Part shown: positions 47,561 through 59,212 of the stretch, piece after piece
How positions within the stretch are numbered: the stretch's first letter is position 1
How the letters are laid out: the number at the start of each line of letters is the position of its first letter
Program-made: the position numbers and the translations under genes
The notes under the pieces: model-generated
The model's input: the letters and a program-made list of their open reading frames with translations, nothing else
Database searches by the model: none
Told to the model about the DNA's origin: nothing
From: Ifrita kowaldi
Taxonomy: Eukaryota > Chordata > Aves > Passeriformes > Cinclosomatidae
Direction of reading: 5' to 3'
Length of the DNA stretch: 64,000 bases
Assembly (NCBI GenBank): GCA_013398055.1
Contig: VZRS01000311.1
Span: forward strand, 200,015-264,014

Positions 47561-49594
47561 CTTTGGAGTGACAGATATGAGGAGTCAGAAATATTAGCAG
47601 GGCTCACCATTATTTCTACGAACGACCTGGATTATTCCACGGCTTGGCACAGAAATGTGCTTTCCCGCTTGGTCTTGCAGCAGAGATCAGCCGCTGCCCC
47701 AGCACATGGGGAAGCTTGGCCTGCTGCCCGTGGCTGTGCCAGTGTGTGTGATGGGGTGTGCTCCAGCCGAGCAGATGCTTTGATTTCAGAATTCTGAGTG
47801 TCTCAGACTCGATTTACTCCACTGGCACTGATGGTGTGGGAGCTGTGCCAGCCCTGATGCCATAAACCTGCTGGGGAGGCTGCCCTGGGCTCAGTTCCTG
47901 GGGGACAGCGGCGTTCGGAGCTCGCTGGTTCGCCTCTGCCAGCTCTCTGCCTTTCTACCTGGTGGTTTGGCAGAGTCATTACTGTTCTAAGAGCTTGATG
48001 ACATCTCCATGAGCTTTGCTGAAGGATCAGATCACACCTTTCTCTGTGTCCTAGTCACAAGCTCTTGAGTGTTTGAGCTGTCAGGGAATAAAACTGACAC
48101 TTCAGACTGTTCAAAAATGGTAACTCATATGTGTAGGATTTTTCTGTGGGTTTTTTTCCAGTAATAATGAGATTTTTGGATTCATGCTTTTAAACTGTTT
48201 TTTGAAACTGAGTAAATTTAGAATCAAGTATAGCTAAAAATTCTTTTGTTCTCATGTCACTTGAAGAGCTAATAATTTATATGCTTCTGAAGATGAAAAG
48301 ATCATGAAGCCTGGTCTATAGTACACACAGCCTGATTCAGTCCCAGTAGTGACATTGTCCCTCCTCCACTGTCCCCAGAGAACTTTGCAATCCACTGCAG
48401 TTTAAAATAACTTTCTATTGCAGTCATTGACAATGCAAATTCACATGATAAAAATATATTTTATTATTCAAAGATGTACAGGACAGTCTGTAAATGTGTT
48501 AATGTAGCAATTTCCTTTGTCCCTTGGGTCTGTGGTGCCCTGCATAGGCATAATGCCATTAGAGAATTTACTTTGCTTAGTGAGATTAATAATTATGTTA
48601 TCCAGAAACAGGCTAAAGACAGCATTAGAAAGATAAAGCAGAGCATCTTAAACCAAATATTGAAGACATTACTTTCAATTCAGTTAAGAAACGTAGAGGG
48701 CAGATACATAGGGTAGTCCTTTTATGAGCAGCAAGCCCACAAGTGTTCTTGAAAGAACTGAAGGGAACTCAGCAGCTGGAATACTGTAAAGCAGCAGTTT
48801 CTTATTTAACTTTGAAGTTTCAAACCTCTGTACTTTATTTCCTAATGAGCACTCTTGAGGTTGATGAAGTCCAAGTTTTCTGCTGATTCAGCTACCTTTC
48901 TCTCTAAAGTAGTCTGCTATAATAAAACAAGGACATAAATTTAAAAAAATTAAATCAATTATTATAAAAATCATGTATAGAATTGCTATAATGGAAATGC
49001 TTTTTTTCAAGTTCAAATCCCCTTCACACTATACTGCACTCAAATGATGACAGTGCTATTTCTGTCTGAAAATTAAAAATACTAATACCTATACTCATGA
49101 AGTATTAGCTGTTCTAAAGAATAAACAACTGAGCACTTCAAGTAATTTTCAGAAATTTCTTGTAACATGCATAGAAAAGTTACTTTTTGGTTTTTTTCCA
49201 CAAAGAAATCATCCAGGACAGCAGGGGTAAACCCCAGAGAATACCTACTGCAAATCTGGCCCTGGAAAAACTTAGCATTAGTCTTTGCTAGGAACAGTGG
49301 CCAGTTATGAACAACGTGACTATTTGCAAGAACAAATAATGTGTGGATATTGTTACAGGATTTTGAAAGTGTTGGCATTTTTTGCAATCTTCTGGCTTCA
49401 CACTTTCTGCCTTCCTCCTGTAGCAGAAAAAAAAAACATCATATCAAATATGATGTGGCTCCTGAATTTATTACTGAGCCAGCCAGGCAGACCTGGGGCT
49501 AAATAACACAATGGCACCTTTTGGACCTGCTCCAGCTCTGTATGTAGTCCTGCAGAAAATAATAGCACAGAGCTAGTCTGAGGTTAGCTTAAAG
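47561..49594. other. Intergenic DNA, nothing recognised
   Basis: No gene supported. I looked for the neighbour PFN4, expected from mammalian synteny, and found no matching frame. Confidence 0.5.
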
Positions 49595-50593
49595 GGGAAG
49601 GCCTAGTTGTTAGATTTAATAAATTTCATTCCCCAAGGCTCAGCACTGGGGCCAGCTCTGTTTAATGTCTTTATTGATGGTTTGGATGAGGGGACTGAGT
49701 GCATCCTCAGTAGGTTCCCAGACAGCACCAATTTGGGCTTGAGTGCTGATCTGCTGAAGAGTGGGAAGGTTCTGCAGAGGGATCTGGATAGGCTGGATTG
49801 GTGGGCTGAGGTCAGTTGTTCAAGGTTCAACCAGGCCAAGTGCTGGGTCCTGCCCTTGGGTCATAACATAACACCCCTACAGTGCCACAGGCTGGGGCAG
49901 AGTGGCTGGAAAGATGCCCAGTGACAAAGCACCTGGGGTTGCTGGTGACAGCAGCTGAACACGAGCCAGGTGTGCCCAGGTGGGCAAGGAGGCCAATGGC
50001 ACCTGGGCTGCACCAGCAACGGTGTGGCCAGTGGGACCAGGGCAGTGACCATCCCTCTGTGCTGGGCACTGCTGAGGCCACACCTCGAGTGCTGTGTCCA
50101 GTTCTGGGCCCGTCAATCCAGGAAGGACATTGAGGGGCTAGAGTGTGTCCAGAGAAGGGAGCAGAGCTCTGGAATTGTCTGGAGCACAAGTCTGATAAGG
50201 AGCAGCTGAAGGAGCTGGGAGTGTTTAGCCTGGAGAAAAGGAGGCTCAGGGGGGAACGTACCACTCTCTACAGCTCCCTGACAGGGAAGCCTGGTGGGGG
50301 TTGGGCTCTTCTCTCAAGTTACAAGTGATAGAACAAGACAAAATGACCTCAGGTTGCGTAAAGGGAGGTTCAGATTGGATATTAGGAACAATTTCTTCAC
50401 CAAAAGGGTTGTGAAGCACTGGAATAGGCTGCCCAGGGCAGTGGTGGATTCACCATCCCTGGAGGTATTTAAAAGACGTGTAAACGTGGCACTGACGGAC
50501 ATGGTTTAGTGGTGGGCTTGGAGTGCTGAGTTAATGGTTGGACTTGATGATCTTTTTCCAGCCTAAATAATTCTGTGGTTCTGTGATTCTGGG
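49595..50593 (+). mobile_element. CR1 LINE, about 1 kb, with ORF2 remnants
   Basis: A degenerate frame from about 49,607 resembles the reverse-transcriptase C-terminal part of CR1 ORF2 ('ALGPALFNVFIDGLD', 'ECILSRFPDSTNLG'). The catalytic ADD-type box (usually F-A-D-D-T) is changed to F-P-D-S-T. It is followed by the CR1 3' coding end ('GRFRLDIRNNFFTKRVVKHW') and a tail ending 'gttggacttgatgatctttt' and 'gtggttctgtgattctg'. It is 5'-truncated and broken by stops. Its 3' part is repeated at 51,517 onward by an assembly error. Confidence 0.92.
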
Positions 50594-50831
50594 CACAGAC
50601 AGAGCTGTCATTGGATAGAAGAATGGGCTTGTTTCATGTGCTGTATCAGTAATAGTAACTTGGTAGCTACAGGTGGTTTCACTGGCATTGTTTCTCCTGA
50701 ATTAGGCAGAAAATACTTTTATATTGATTCCTGGTATTGAATCTAGATCTATGCTCCCCACAGGCATCCTAGTACAACCACAGCTTTGGGGTTATAGCAT
50801 GGGCACAGCACATTCCATTCTGCAGGTCTCA
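50594..50831. other. CR1 flank at a contig end
   Basis: Non-coding. The segment 50,280-50,831 is repeated without noticed differences at 51,517-52,068, showing that these are overlapping contig ends. Confidence 0.85.
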
Positions 50832-52877
50832 NCCAGAATTGACCAGCAGGAAAATGGTCCTCTTTCCCAGAAAGGCCATAGAAGTCCAGTTACATTTTTG
50901 TAGAGTAAGTATTTCTGGATTTTTTTTTCCTGGCATTAAATTTCCATCTTGCTGAGGAAACTGTCCACAGTGAAAACACTAAGAAGTGAGGTTAAACTTG
51001 TTACAACCAGATCAGAGCAGAAAGAGGGCATTGAGGGTGTTTTCTGGGCTGGGCTTGACCCAAACCAAAAACTATTTTTTTTTTTACATGGTCAGCACTA
51101 GCACAGTGTGGGAAAATGACTGGGGAAAAATTAAAGAAAACAGGGAAAAATCTCGAGGCTAAAGTTATAGTCACATTGTCACTGAAACTACAGGAAGAAC
51201 AGAAACTCTCCAACAACATCTTTTCAATGTTAGAAAATCAAGGCATTACTTTATTCTGGCCAGGATGTTATTCTGGCCAGCACGTGCAATAGAAATTATT
51301 TCATTCACACATGCCTGGGTTGTGCTGTGAAAATCATTCCATCCCACGTGGTTCTTTACTAGACTTTTTGCACATTTATACATACAAACCTAAAGAAATT
51401 AACGTTCATTGGTCTTCAGTTACACAATTCTTAGTGTTCGATCTCCTATTGGTTATTGATCCCTTCACCTTGGATCCTAATCAGGTCCTCATTCTTTGGT
51501 TCTCTTATCAATCTTNGACAGGGAAGCCTGGTGGGGGTTGGGCTCTTCTCTCAAGTTACAAGTGATAGAACAAGACAAAATGACCTCAGGTTGCGTAAAG
51601 GGAGGTTCAGATTGGATATTAGGAACAATTTCTTCACCAAAAGGGTTGTGAAGCACTGGAATAGGCTGCCCAGGGCAGTGGTGGATTCACCATCCCTGGA
51701 GGTATTTAAAAGACGTGTAAACGTGGCACTGACGGACATGGTTTAGTGGTGGGCTTGGAGTGCTGAGTTAATGGTTGGACTTGATGATCTTTTTCCAGCC
51801 TAAATAATTCTGTGGTTCTGTGATTCTGGGCACAGACAGAGCTGTCATTGGATAGAAGAATGGGCTTGTTTCATGTGCTGTATCAGTAATAGTAACTTGG
51901 TAGCTACAGGTGGTTTCACTGGCATTGTTTCTCCTGAATTAGGCAGAAAATACTTTTATATTGATTCCTGGTATTGAATCTAGATCTATGCTCCCCACAG
52001 GCATCCTAGTACAACCACAGCTTTGGGGTTATAGCATGGGCACAGCACATTCCATTCTGCAGGTCTCAGGGCCAGAGAATGGACCTACATCCATGTGCTT
52101 TACCGGCAGAATCACTGAGCACAAAGTGGTTGAAAAGGACTCCTTCAAAATGCCACTTAAATGGCATCTTTGTTCCAAAAATCAAAGATGATGAAATTAG
52201 CAATCATCCTTGCAAGTCAGCTGGGCTGTACCCTGGCACTGGGCTCTGAGGCTGAGAGAACAAGTAGATTTAGTAGAGTGCTGTGCTCCCTGCCATTATT
52301 GCTGCTTTGTGCTTTGGCTTCATAGAGTTTCTACTTCTGCTGTCACTTCCCAGGAAGCTCTTGATCTCTCACATTAAAGCCAAAGGTCGATGCACAGACT
52401 TGTCTTTCCTTTATACCAATGATAACTGTGTTTTCCACAGACTTTTTGAGCTGACAAGGCTGTCACTCAGCAAAGCCTGCAGTTGGTTCATTTTCCTTCT
52501 GTTCTGTAAAAAGATAGATGTATAAATGTTCATTCCCCTTCCCTTTTATTTTGGAAAACATATTTTCCTCCATGTGAAATTCAGAAGTTTCAGCAGAAGA
52601 AATGTAAGGCTTCAGATAAGCAAAATGACAAAATAAAAATANCACGTGCAATAGAAATTATTTCATTCACACATGCCTGGGTTGTGCTGTGAAAATCATT
52701 CCATCCCACGTGGTTCTTTACTAGACTTTTTGCACATTTATACATACAAACCTAAAGAAATTAACGTTCATTGGTCTTCAGTTACACAATTCTTAGTGTT
52801 CGATCTCCTATTGGTTATTGATCCCTTCACCTTGGATCCTAATCAGGTCCTCATTCTTTGGTTCTCTTATCAATCTT
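50832..52877. other. Assembly artefact: two contigs placed in the wrong order
   Basis: Single N at 50,832, 51,516 and 52,642. The contig after the second N (51,517-52,641) begins with a 552-bp repeat of 50,280-50,831. The contig after the third N begins with a 235-bp repeat (52,643-52,877) of the end of the contig at 50,833-51,515. The overlaps say the true order is: sequence to 50,831, then 52,069-52,641, then a gap, then 50,833-51,515, then 52,878 onward. Confidence 0.93.
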
Positions 52878-53776
52878 TTCCCAGACCAGGTGTCTCCTGC
52901 TGCCCCAGGGGCTGATGTTTGTTAATGCTCGTTTATCTCCTCTGTATCTTCTTGCTACTCCAAATCTGTAGATCTTAAGCTCATCAGGCCTTACCCGGTG
53001 AACAGTCTTTTGAAGAGAAACTTCAGTTCCCCTCCCGCTGGGCAAAGATGAACAAACCCCTGACTAAAGTTACATGAAAAAAAATTAAAAGTTGCAACAT
53101 TTCCAGCAAACTGAGGGAGACAGGAGATGTGTTGCTGTTGGCAAATCACTCCTCGGATGTAATGCTGAGCATTCCTCCATCCCAAGGTTAGCTGAGATGT
53201 AATGCTGTCACCTGCTTCCATCCCAAAGTTACCCGCCCCAAAGGTATGACCACCCCTTGCTGTATGGAGTCACTCAAGCTCCACCTAAACTTAAAGAAGG
53301 GGGAGAAGTTCGGGAAGTCTCCTTTGTAACTCCAGGGATCAGTTGTCGGGCTGAACCTGTCTTCTTCCCTGCGGGCCCCACAGGCACATCTGTTGGGTAA
53401 GAGCCTTGTTCTCTGCATGTTGATTGATTATCTCAAGACAGCTTTTGTTAGGGATTGTCCATGTGTTGCTTTGAGTAAGTTTTTGCAGCCAGATACTTTC
53501 ACTGGCAATCCTTGAACCTCAACTTGTCACAATTTTCTGTTATATTTATAAACTGTGTTATTCCATAAACTGTTAGTGTGAGTCCTTCATGGGCCCCGGC
53601 ACGGGTAGCACACTTGACAAAACTGATAACATACTGACTAAGAGCACGGGAAATCCAGGAAGGACCTCTCTTTCTAAACTGAAATAGGGATTTTGACTCT
53701 GAAGAGGTTACTCCACCCATCCTCCAATACAGTGGCCTGCAGTGGGGTACTGCAGTGCAGTTCCAGGGCACTGACA
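51121..53776 (+). repeat. 5' LTR of an ERV-L-like provirus (interrupted by assembly error)
   Basis: The start 'tggggaaaaattaaag' and the phrase 'gaggctaaagttatagtcac' match the LTR at 62,874 onward. The later part (53,160-53,776) aligns with 63,300-64,000 over long stretches, for example 'ggtatgaccacccc', 'tgattgattatctcaa' and 'gggattttgactctg'. With the misplaced contig 51,516-52,877 removed, the length is about 1.3 kb. The 3' copy's AATAAA corresponds here to a mutated 'ttataaac'. The LTR ends in CA at 53,776, three bases before a TGG-starting primer-binding-like sequence. The two LTRs are strongly diverged, so the insertion is old. Confidence 0.7.
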
Positions 53777-53779
53777 GAT

Positions 53780-53797
53780 TGGTGGGGCACAAGGGTC
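53780..53797 (+). other. Putative tRNA primer-binding site of the ERV-L-like element
   Basis: Reads TGGTGGGGCACAAGGGTC, starting with TGG as expected for the complement of a CCA end, directly after the LTR. The tRNA is not assigned. Confidence 0.45.
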
Positions 53798-53929
53798 TCA
53801 TCTTTCCTGGGTTGCTGAAAGACTGATCAAATATAAAAGACTCGAGGAAACCCTCCCCTCACCTTTACCTGACAGAAAATTGGCATGGTCAGTAGGATTG
53901 CCGTGGATAGGCTGCTGTGAAAACAAAAA

Positions 53930-55736
53930 TGTGTCCCTTCCCAGGCTGAGAAGGAGCAGACTCAAAAGTTTTGGAAAGATGAAGAGAAAATAGTAGAACA
54001 CATTGAACAATGTAAGGCTGAGCAAAAATCTAAAGTGGGAAAAGGTAATGATGCCATTTGTTCAGTTTTAGGAGCATGTTTTTCTCATGCACCAAAAGAA
54101 TCTAAGGATACCTGTGTTTTCAGACAAATTTCGGATGTAGAACATACTGTGTTGAAATCAGAAAATGAGGTATTGAAGTCATCCTTAGCCTTTGAGAGGG
54201 AGACAGGAGAAAAACTGGGAACCCAAGTTCATCAACTTGTGATTCAGAATAACCATCTTAAAACCGAGGTTGATCACCGTAAAACCAAGGTTGATCACCT
54301 TAGAACTCTGCTCGCTGCAGCTGAACGCAGAGAGAAACATCACTGGAAAAACAGGCTCCTATTTCAGATAGATGGCTCCAGAAGCCAATACATTGTACAG
54401 ACCTTGAGACTTGTGATGGGGACATTTGGTGTGCTGGTAATGATGTTGAAATTGTGGGGACCTCCAATCCTGACTCTTGTCTGGTCTCCCTGAGACCATT
54501 AGTTAAGACCAAGACTGGTGTTGGCAGTGAAATTTGCACTCCTGCACGTACAAACCTCTGGTTGCCAGAGGAATTAGTGCAGCTCCAGGAAAAATACTCA
54601 AGGCGAGAGGAAGAATCTGAAGTTGAGTACGTGTGGCGAGGGTCCCTTACAGGGGGAGACAGGATTTTGTTGAAGGAGGAGGAAGTGCGAGGCTATTGGG
54701 GACCAGGAGTATCCCTCACTCTCCCGCCAGGAGATGATGATTACTCCTTCACTGTGCGGGCTGTGTACTGGGCAGGCGCAGCAGAGCCTCAGGCCAGAGG
54801 AGAGCCGCTGGTAATTCAAACTATGGGTGTCTCTGGCTTGGCAGCCTCAGTGCAGAAGGCAGCCTGCATACAGGCCATGTATGAGAGAGACCCCAGCAGG
54901 AAATCTCCCATGCAGGCTCCCATTGACCGGGCCCAGTTAACTCCTCTCATACAAGGCTTCCCTGATACTCTTAAGATATCTGCTGCCAAGGTCCAAGACT
55001 GCTTGCATGCTGCTCATGCTCTGAATAATGCAAACACCAGTCGTGGTCAGGCTCCAGGCCAGCAAAGCCCCGTAACCTCCTGGTATTAGTTTGTACAAGA
55101 ACTGGTGAGTTATGGGCACCGAATAGGCTGGATCAGTTCCTCTGTGGAGAAGCCGATGGACCGTGCACGGCGAGTCTGCCAGCTTAACACTCCTGTCTTG
55201 GTTTGAAAAGACAGGTGTCTGTGCAGGAGGGCAGGAGCCTCCCCTGGAATGGAAAAATGCAACCCCCTTCCCTCCGAATTATTATAATTTTGAAATTAAG
55301 GGGCTTTCAGGCAAAGATAGGGTTAGGAATAACAGTTCTTTACTAATACATATAACAAGGTAAACCAACAACAGTAGCTCCGGCAGCAGCAGGAGACAGA
55401 ACCACAGACCCAATACCAGTCTCTCTCGGCCGCANAGTCCAAATTTAATGAAAGGTCGAATGAGATACCCAAATTCGATAAAGAACGGTGTGACCTGTGG
55501 TGCCAGGCCCAAGAGTTGGGAGTACCTAAGTGCTGGTTACGTGGTGCCTCCAGGGATGACATCCATAAGCTGGTTCCATCTCTAACTGTGGCGAGGGAAA
55601 ATAGCAGGAATGAGGAAAAACAACCTCAGGAAAAGTTTTTGCATCAGAAAGAGCATGTGCCTTCCTCAGCAAGACAGGATTTAATTGATGTGATGGAATC
55701 CATGGCAAAACCCCCAAATTCCTGGGGAAAGCAATG
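53930..55736 (+). pseudogene. Decayed gag of an ERV-L-like (class III) provirus
   Basis: An N-terminal coiled-coil segment (about 53,955-54,370, heptad-like with many Glu/Lys, containing 'VLKSENEVLKSS') is followed, after a frame change near 54,460, by a capsid-like part (54,454-55,089). The latter contains 'VWRGSLTGGDRILLKEEE' and 'RGYWGPGVSL', a pattern I associate with ERV-L Gag. The frame is then broken by stops at 55,090, by an inserted LTR fragment and by an assembly gap. It resumes at about 55,516-55,736 with 'RDDIHKLVPSL'. Gag forms the particle core in the parent family. The copy is non-functional. The family assignment is inferred from remembered motifs and not from a search. Confidence 0.65.
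55194..55434 (+). repeat. Partial LTR of an ERVK-like passerine element inside gag
   Basis: Starts 'tgtcttggtttgaaaagac' and contains 'ggagcctcccctggaatgg', 'ccgaattattataattttg' and 'ggaataacagttctttact'. I recognise these as the 5' part of a common passerine class II LTR. It is cut off at the single N at 55,435, after which gag sequence resumes. The missing LTR half was most likely collapsed in assembly. Confidence 0.6.
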
Positions 55737-55799
55737 AGCCACCCTGCCCAGGTATTAGCAGTAAGTGACTCACAAGTAAATGCCCCAAACCTTTTCTTT

Positions 55800-58700
55800 A
55801 CTCGAGCGGATGTAAAGGTAGTCAGGAGCACTTGGAATGGTCTGTCCCACTTCTCTTGCAGAGGATCACCTGTAAAATTCTTAACATACACCCAGTTACC
55901 GGGATCAGTTGTATGCAATTTATGATCTGGCTGCTTAGGTTGATTCTCAAACACAGTATTAAACTTCTGGTGCAATTGTTTGTTTATAGCTATTAAATAT
56001 TCAGAGATATATTGATTACCAACTTGAGCCAAATTTTCATCATGAGTAACATTTAATCCATGAGGTCTGCCATAAAGAATTTCAAATGGGCTAACTTTTT
56101 CTTTAGACCTGGGTTTTATTCTGAGTCTGATCAGGGCAATAGGAAAAGCTGGATACCCATATAAATTCATTTCTTGACAGATTTTAGCTATCTGTTGTTG
56201 GACCATATGATTCATCTTTTCTACTTGACTACTAGCTTGTGGTCTGTAGGGTGTGTGAAGTTGCCATTGAATTTCTAATGCTGAAAGCTTACACAATTTG
56301 TGCACAGAAATGTGGTCCTCTATCAGAGGATATTTCTCTAGGTACACCAAACCTAGGTATGATCTCATTCAACAATACTTTTATCACTTCTCTAGCTTTA
56401 TTTGTCTTACAAGGGAATGTTTCTGGCTACCCAGAGAAAGTAACTGCTAGCAAATATCAAAAAGCCCCCTTTCTTGGAAGTTCAGAAAAGTCTATCTGCC
56501 ACAAATCTCCAGGAAAAGCTCTTCTGCTAAAAACTCCTTGTTCTAACCTAACTGTTGTATTTGGATTATTCTTCAAACAAGTCACACATTGTGATGTTAC
56601 TTCTTTAACAATGTCCTGCAAGCCTGGGGTTGCAATTCATTCATTTAGGTATTGGTGTAAAGATTCTGCTCCCCAGTGAGTTTTATCATGTTCAGATTTT
56701 ACAAAATGTCTCATTAACTTTTCTGGTATTATTAGTTGACCTGTTTCTAATTGTCTCCAACCATTTTCTAGAAGTTTTCCTTTATTTTCATTAATCCATT
56801 TAGAATCAGAGGGTTGGTATTTTATAGGCTGCTTAGTACCTATTAAAGCTGCATTGATACTGCACTAGGTATTAAAGCTGCCACAATTGGTTCATTTCTT
56901 TTGGCAGCAATTCTAGCTTCATAATCTGCAAATTTGTTACCTGCACCTGGGAGGGTGTTACCTTTAGAGTGCCCTCGGCAATGTATAATTGCCACTTGCA
57001 ATATATATACACTGCCTCGAGGAACCTGAAGGTTTCAGTTGCATACTTGATGATCTTTTGTGCAATAAGGAGTCTTCTTTCCCTCCATATGGCTCTGTGG
57101 GCATAAACAATTCCATAAGCATATCTGGAATCAGTCCAAATATTAATTTTCTTTCCTTTTGCCAGTTCTAATGTTCGAATGAGGGCTATCAGCTCAGTCC
57201 GTTGTGCTGAGGTTCCTGCTGGTAAAGAGTTTGACTCAATTACCTCTGAGACTGTAGTCACAGCGTGTCCTGCCATTCTCACTCCCTGTCTCACAAAACT
57301 GCTGCCATCAGTGAACCAGTTCATGGCATCCAGGAGTGCCTCCTCTTTTAGATCTGAGTGGCTGGAGTACTCAGCTTTGATGAGGCAGTTGTGTACTACA
57401 GGTTCAGCTTCGGACTTTCCTTGCAGAAAAGAGGCAGGAGTAATGATACTGGTCACTTGAATTTCAATATCATCAGATTCGGCCAGGATTGCCTGGTATT
57501 TTAGAAACCTCGAGGGAGACAGCCAGTGGTTCCCTTTCTGTTCTAAAACAGCTGACACCATGTGCAACACTAAGACAATCATCTTTTGTCCTACTGTAAA
57601 CTTCCTTGCTTCTTCAATGTTTATGAGTACTGCAGCTACTGCCCTAAGGCAGGCGGGCCAGCCTTTGTTCGCAGTATCGAGTTGTTTAGAAAAATAGGCT
57701 ACTGCCCTTTTGTAAGGACACAAATGTTGTGCCAGAACTCCTAAAGCTATTCCCTGTCTCTCATGTGAGAATAACCAAAATGGCTTACTCATGTCAGGAG
57801 CCCTAAAGCAGGGGCCCTCATGAGTTCACGCTTCAATTTTTCAAAGGCCCCGTTCGCTTTGGGGGTCCATACCACGGTATTTTTAGAGATTTTCACCAAT
57901 TCATATAAAGGTTTCACAATCAATCCATAGTTGTATATCCACAATCGGCACCAACCTGTCATTCCAAGGAAAGCACGGAGTTCTCTTATGGTTTGTTGTC
58001 TAGGTGTCTGGCAAATGGCTTCCTTCCAGGCAGTTCCCAAGGACCAGTGTCCTCTGGAGACCTCGTATCCGAGGTAGGTTACTTATTACTGTACCGGCTG
58101 TGCTTTCTGTTGAGATACTCGATAACCATTCAGTCCAAGAAAATTCAAAAGGCTCACCATCCATTCAAAATATTCTTTAGTAGTTTCAGTAGCAATTAAC
58201 AAATCATCTGCATGTTGTAGGAGTGTTCCTTCTCCAGACAGAGACTGCCATTGCTCTAATTCTTTAGTCAATTAATTCCCAAAAATTGTGGGACTGTTTT
58301 TGAACCCCTGAGGTAACACTGTCCAGGTAAGCTGGTTTTTCCTGCCTGTGCTAGGGGTCTCCCATTCGAAAGCAAATATATTTTGACTTTCTTCTGCAAG
58401 TGGCAGACAGAAGAAAGCATCTTTAAGATCTATCACTGAAAACCAAATAAAATCATCTAGAAGTTTAGTTAGCAAGGTACAGGGATTTGCAACTACTGGG
58501 TGAATACTTTTAGCAATTTCATTAACTGCCTGTAAATCTTGCACTAGTCTATAAGTTCCATTAGGTTTCTTTACTGGTAATATAGGAGTATTAAATTCTG
58601 ATACATTCTTTCAACAATCCTAATTTATTTATTATTGGCTCTATTCCTTTTCTATCTTCCAACCTTAAAGCGTATTGCTTTCTGACTACTGGCCTAGCTC

Positions 58701-59212
58701 CTGCCTGTAGCTCGATTTTAATAGGGTCTGCCCATTTTGATCTTCCTGGGGTATCAGGATCCAATACTCCTGGGTACAATTGATTCAATATTTGCTCTAA
58801 GTAGTCATTATTGTTTGTTGGTTCTGTGTCAATTGTCAGTCCTAATGCTAGGATCAATTTGTCTTCAGGTACCTTAAAATTTCATTTTTCCTTCTCTAAG
58901 CTCAATTGTTGCTTCTAAATTTTCAAGCAAATCCGTACCTAGCAGAGATTTGAGTGAGTTGGGTAAATAAAAAAAATGGTGTATTCCCATCTTCCTCCTG
59001 ATTTTATATTTAAGTTGTTTCAGGAAGAATGTGTTTTCTGGCTGGCCAGTGGCTCCTATTACTTGAATATGTTTTTCCCTTTTAGGTATCAATGCTTGAT
59101 TCAAGACTGGAGATGTGGCTCCAATATCTACTAAAAATTCAACTTCTTTATCATTCCCTAGCTGTATTTTAACCAGCAGGTCTGCTAGGGTGAGATCTGC
59201 TGGTCCCTATCA
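55800..59212 (-). pseudogene. Decayed pro-pol of a class I (gamma-like) endogenous retrovirus
   Basis: Runs downward from the gag end. Protease (about 58,874-59,200) has D-I-G-A in place of the usual D-T/S-G-A. Reverse transcriptase spans about 57,830-58,860; its YxDD box reads H-A-D-D (58,203-58,214), so both aspartates remain. RNase H (about 56,960-57,400) keeps 'WFTDGSS', 'QRTELIAL' and 'IWTDSRYAYG'. Integrase (about 55,800-56,730) keeps the zinc-binding His-His and Cys-x2-Cys and has 'SSDRGPHF' and 'SSQVEKMNH' for the second and third catalytic residues. The first catalytic Asp appears to be Val near 56,443. Breaks: frame changes near 58,860, 58,570, 57,790 and between 56,870 and 56,370, plus in-frame stops at 58,272 and about 58,080. 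No env follows: sequence changes to the + strand ERV-L gag remnant at about 55,740-55,800. Confidence 0.9.

Noticed and set aside
47348..47797. A 149-codon plus-strand frame in a GC-rich patch
   Set aside because: Length is explained by GC-rich composition. The patch fits better as a minus-strand 5' exon or promoter of TP53I3.
46289..49594. Expected neighbour PFN4 (and FAM228B between SF3B6 and TP53I3) from mammalian synteny
   Set aside because: No frame or exon resembling either was found. FAM228B cannot fit in the roughly 470 bp between TP53I3 and SF3B6. PFN4 may lie beyond the window or be missed.
55526..56368. The last part of the integrase frame (about 55,526-55,790) as an Env or extra pol domain
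   Set aside because: Beyond about 55,790 the minus-strand frame is the antisense of the ERV-L gag remnant, so the continuation is accidental.
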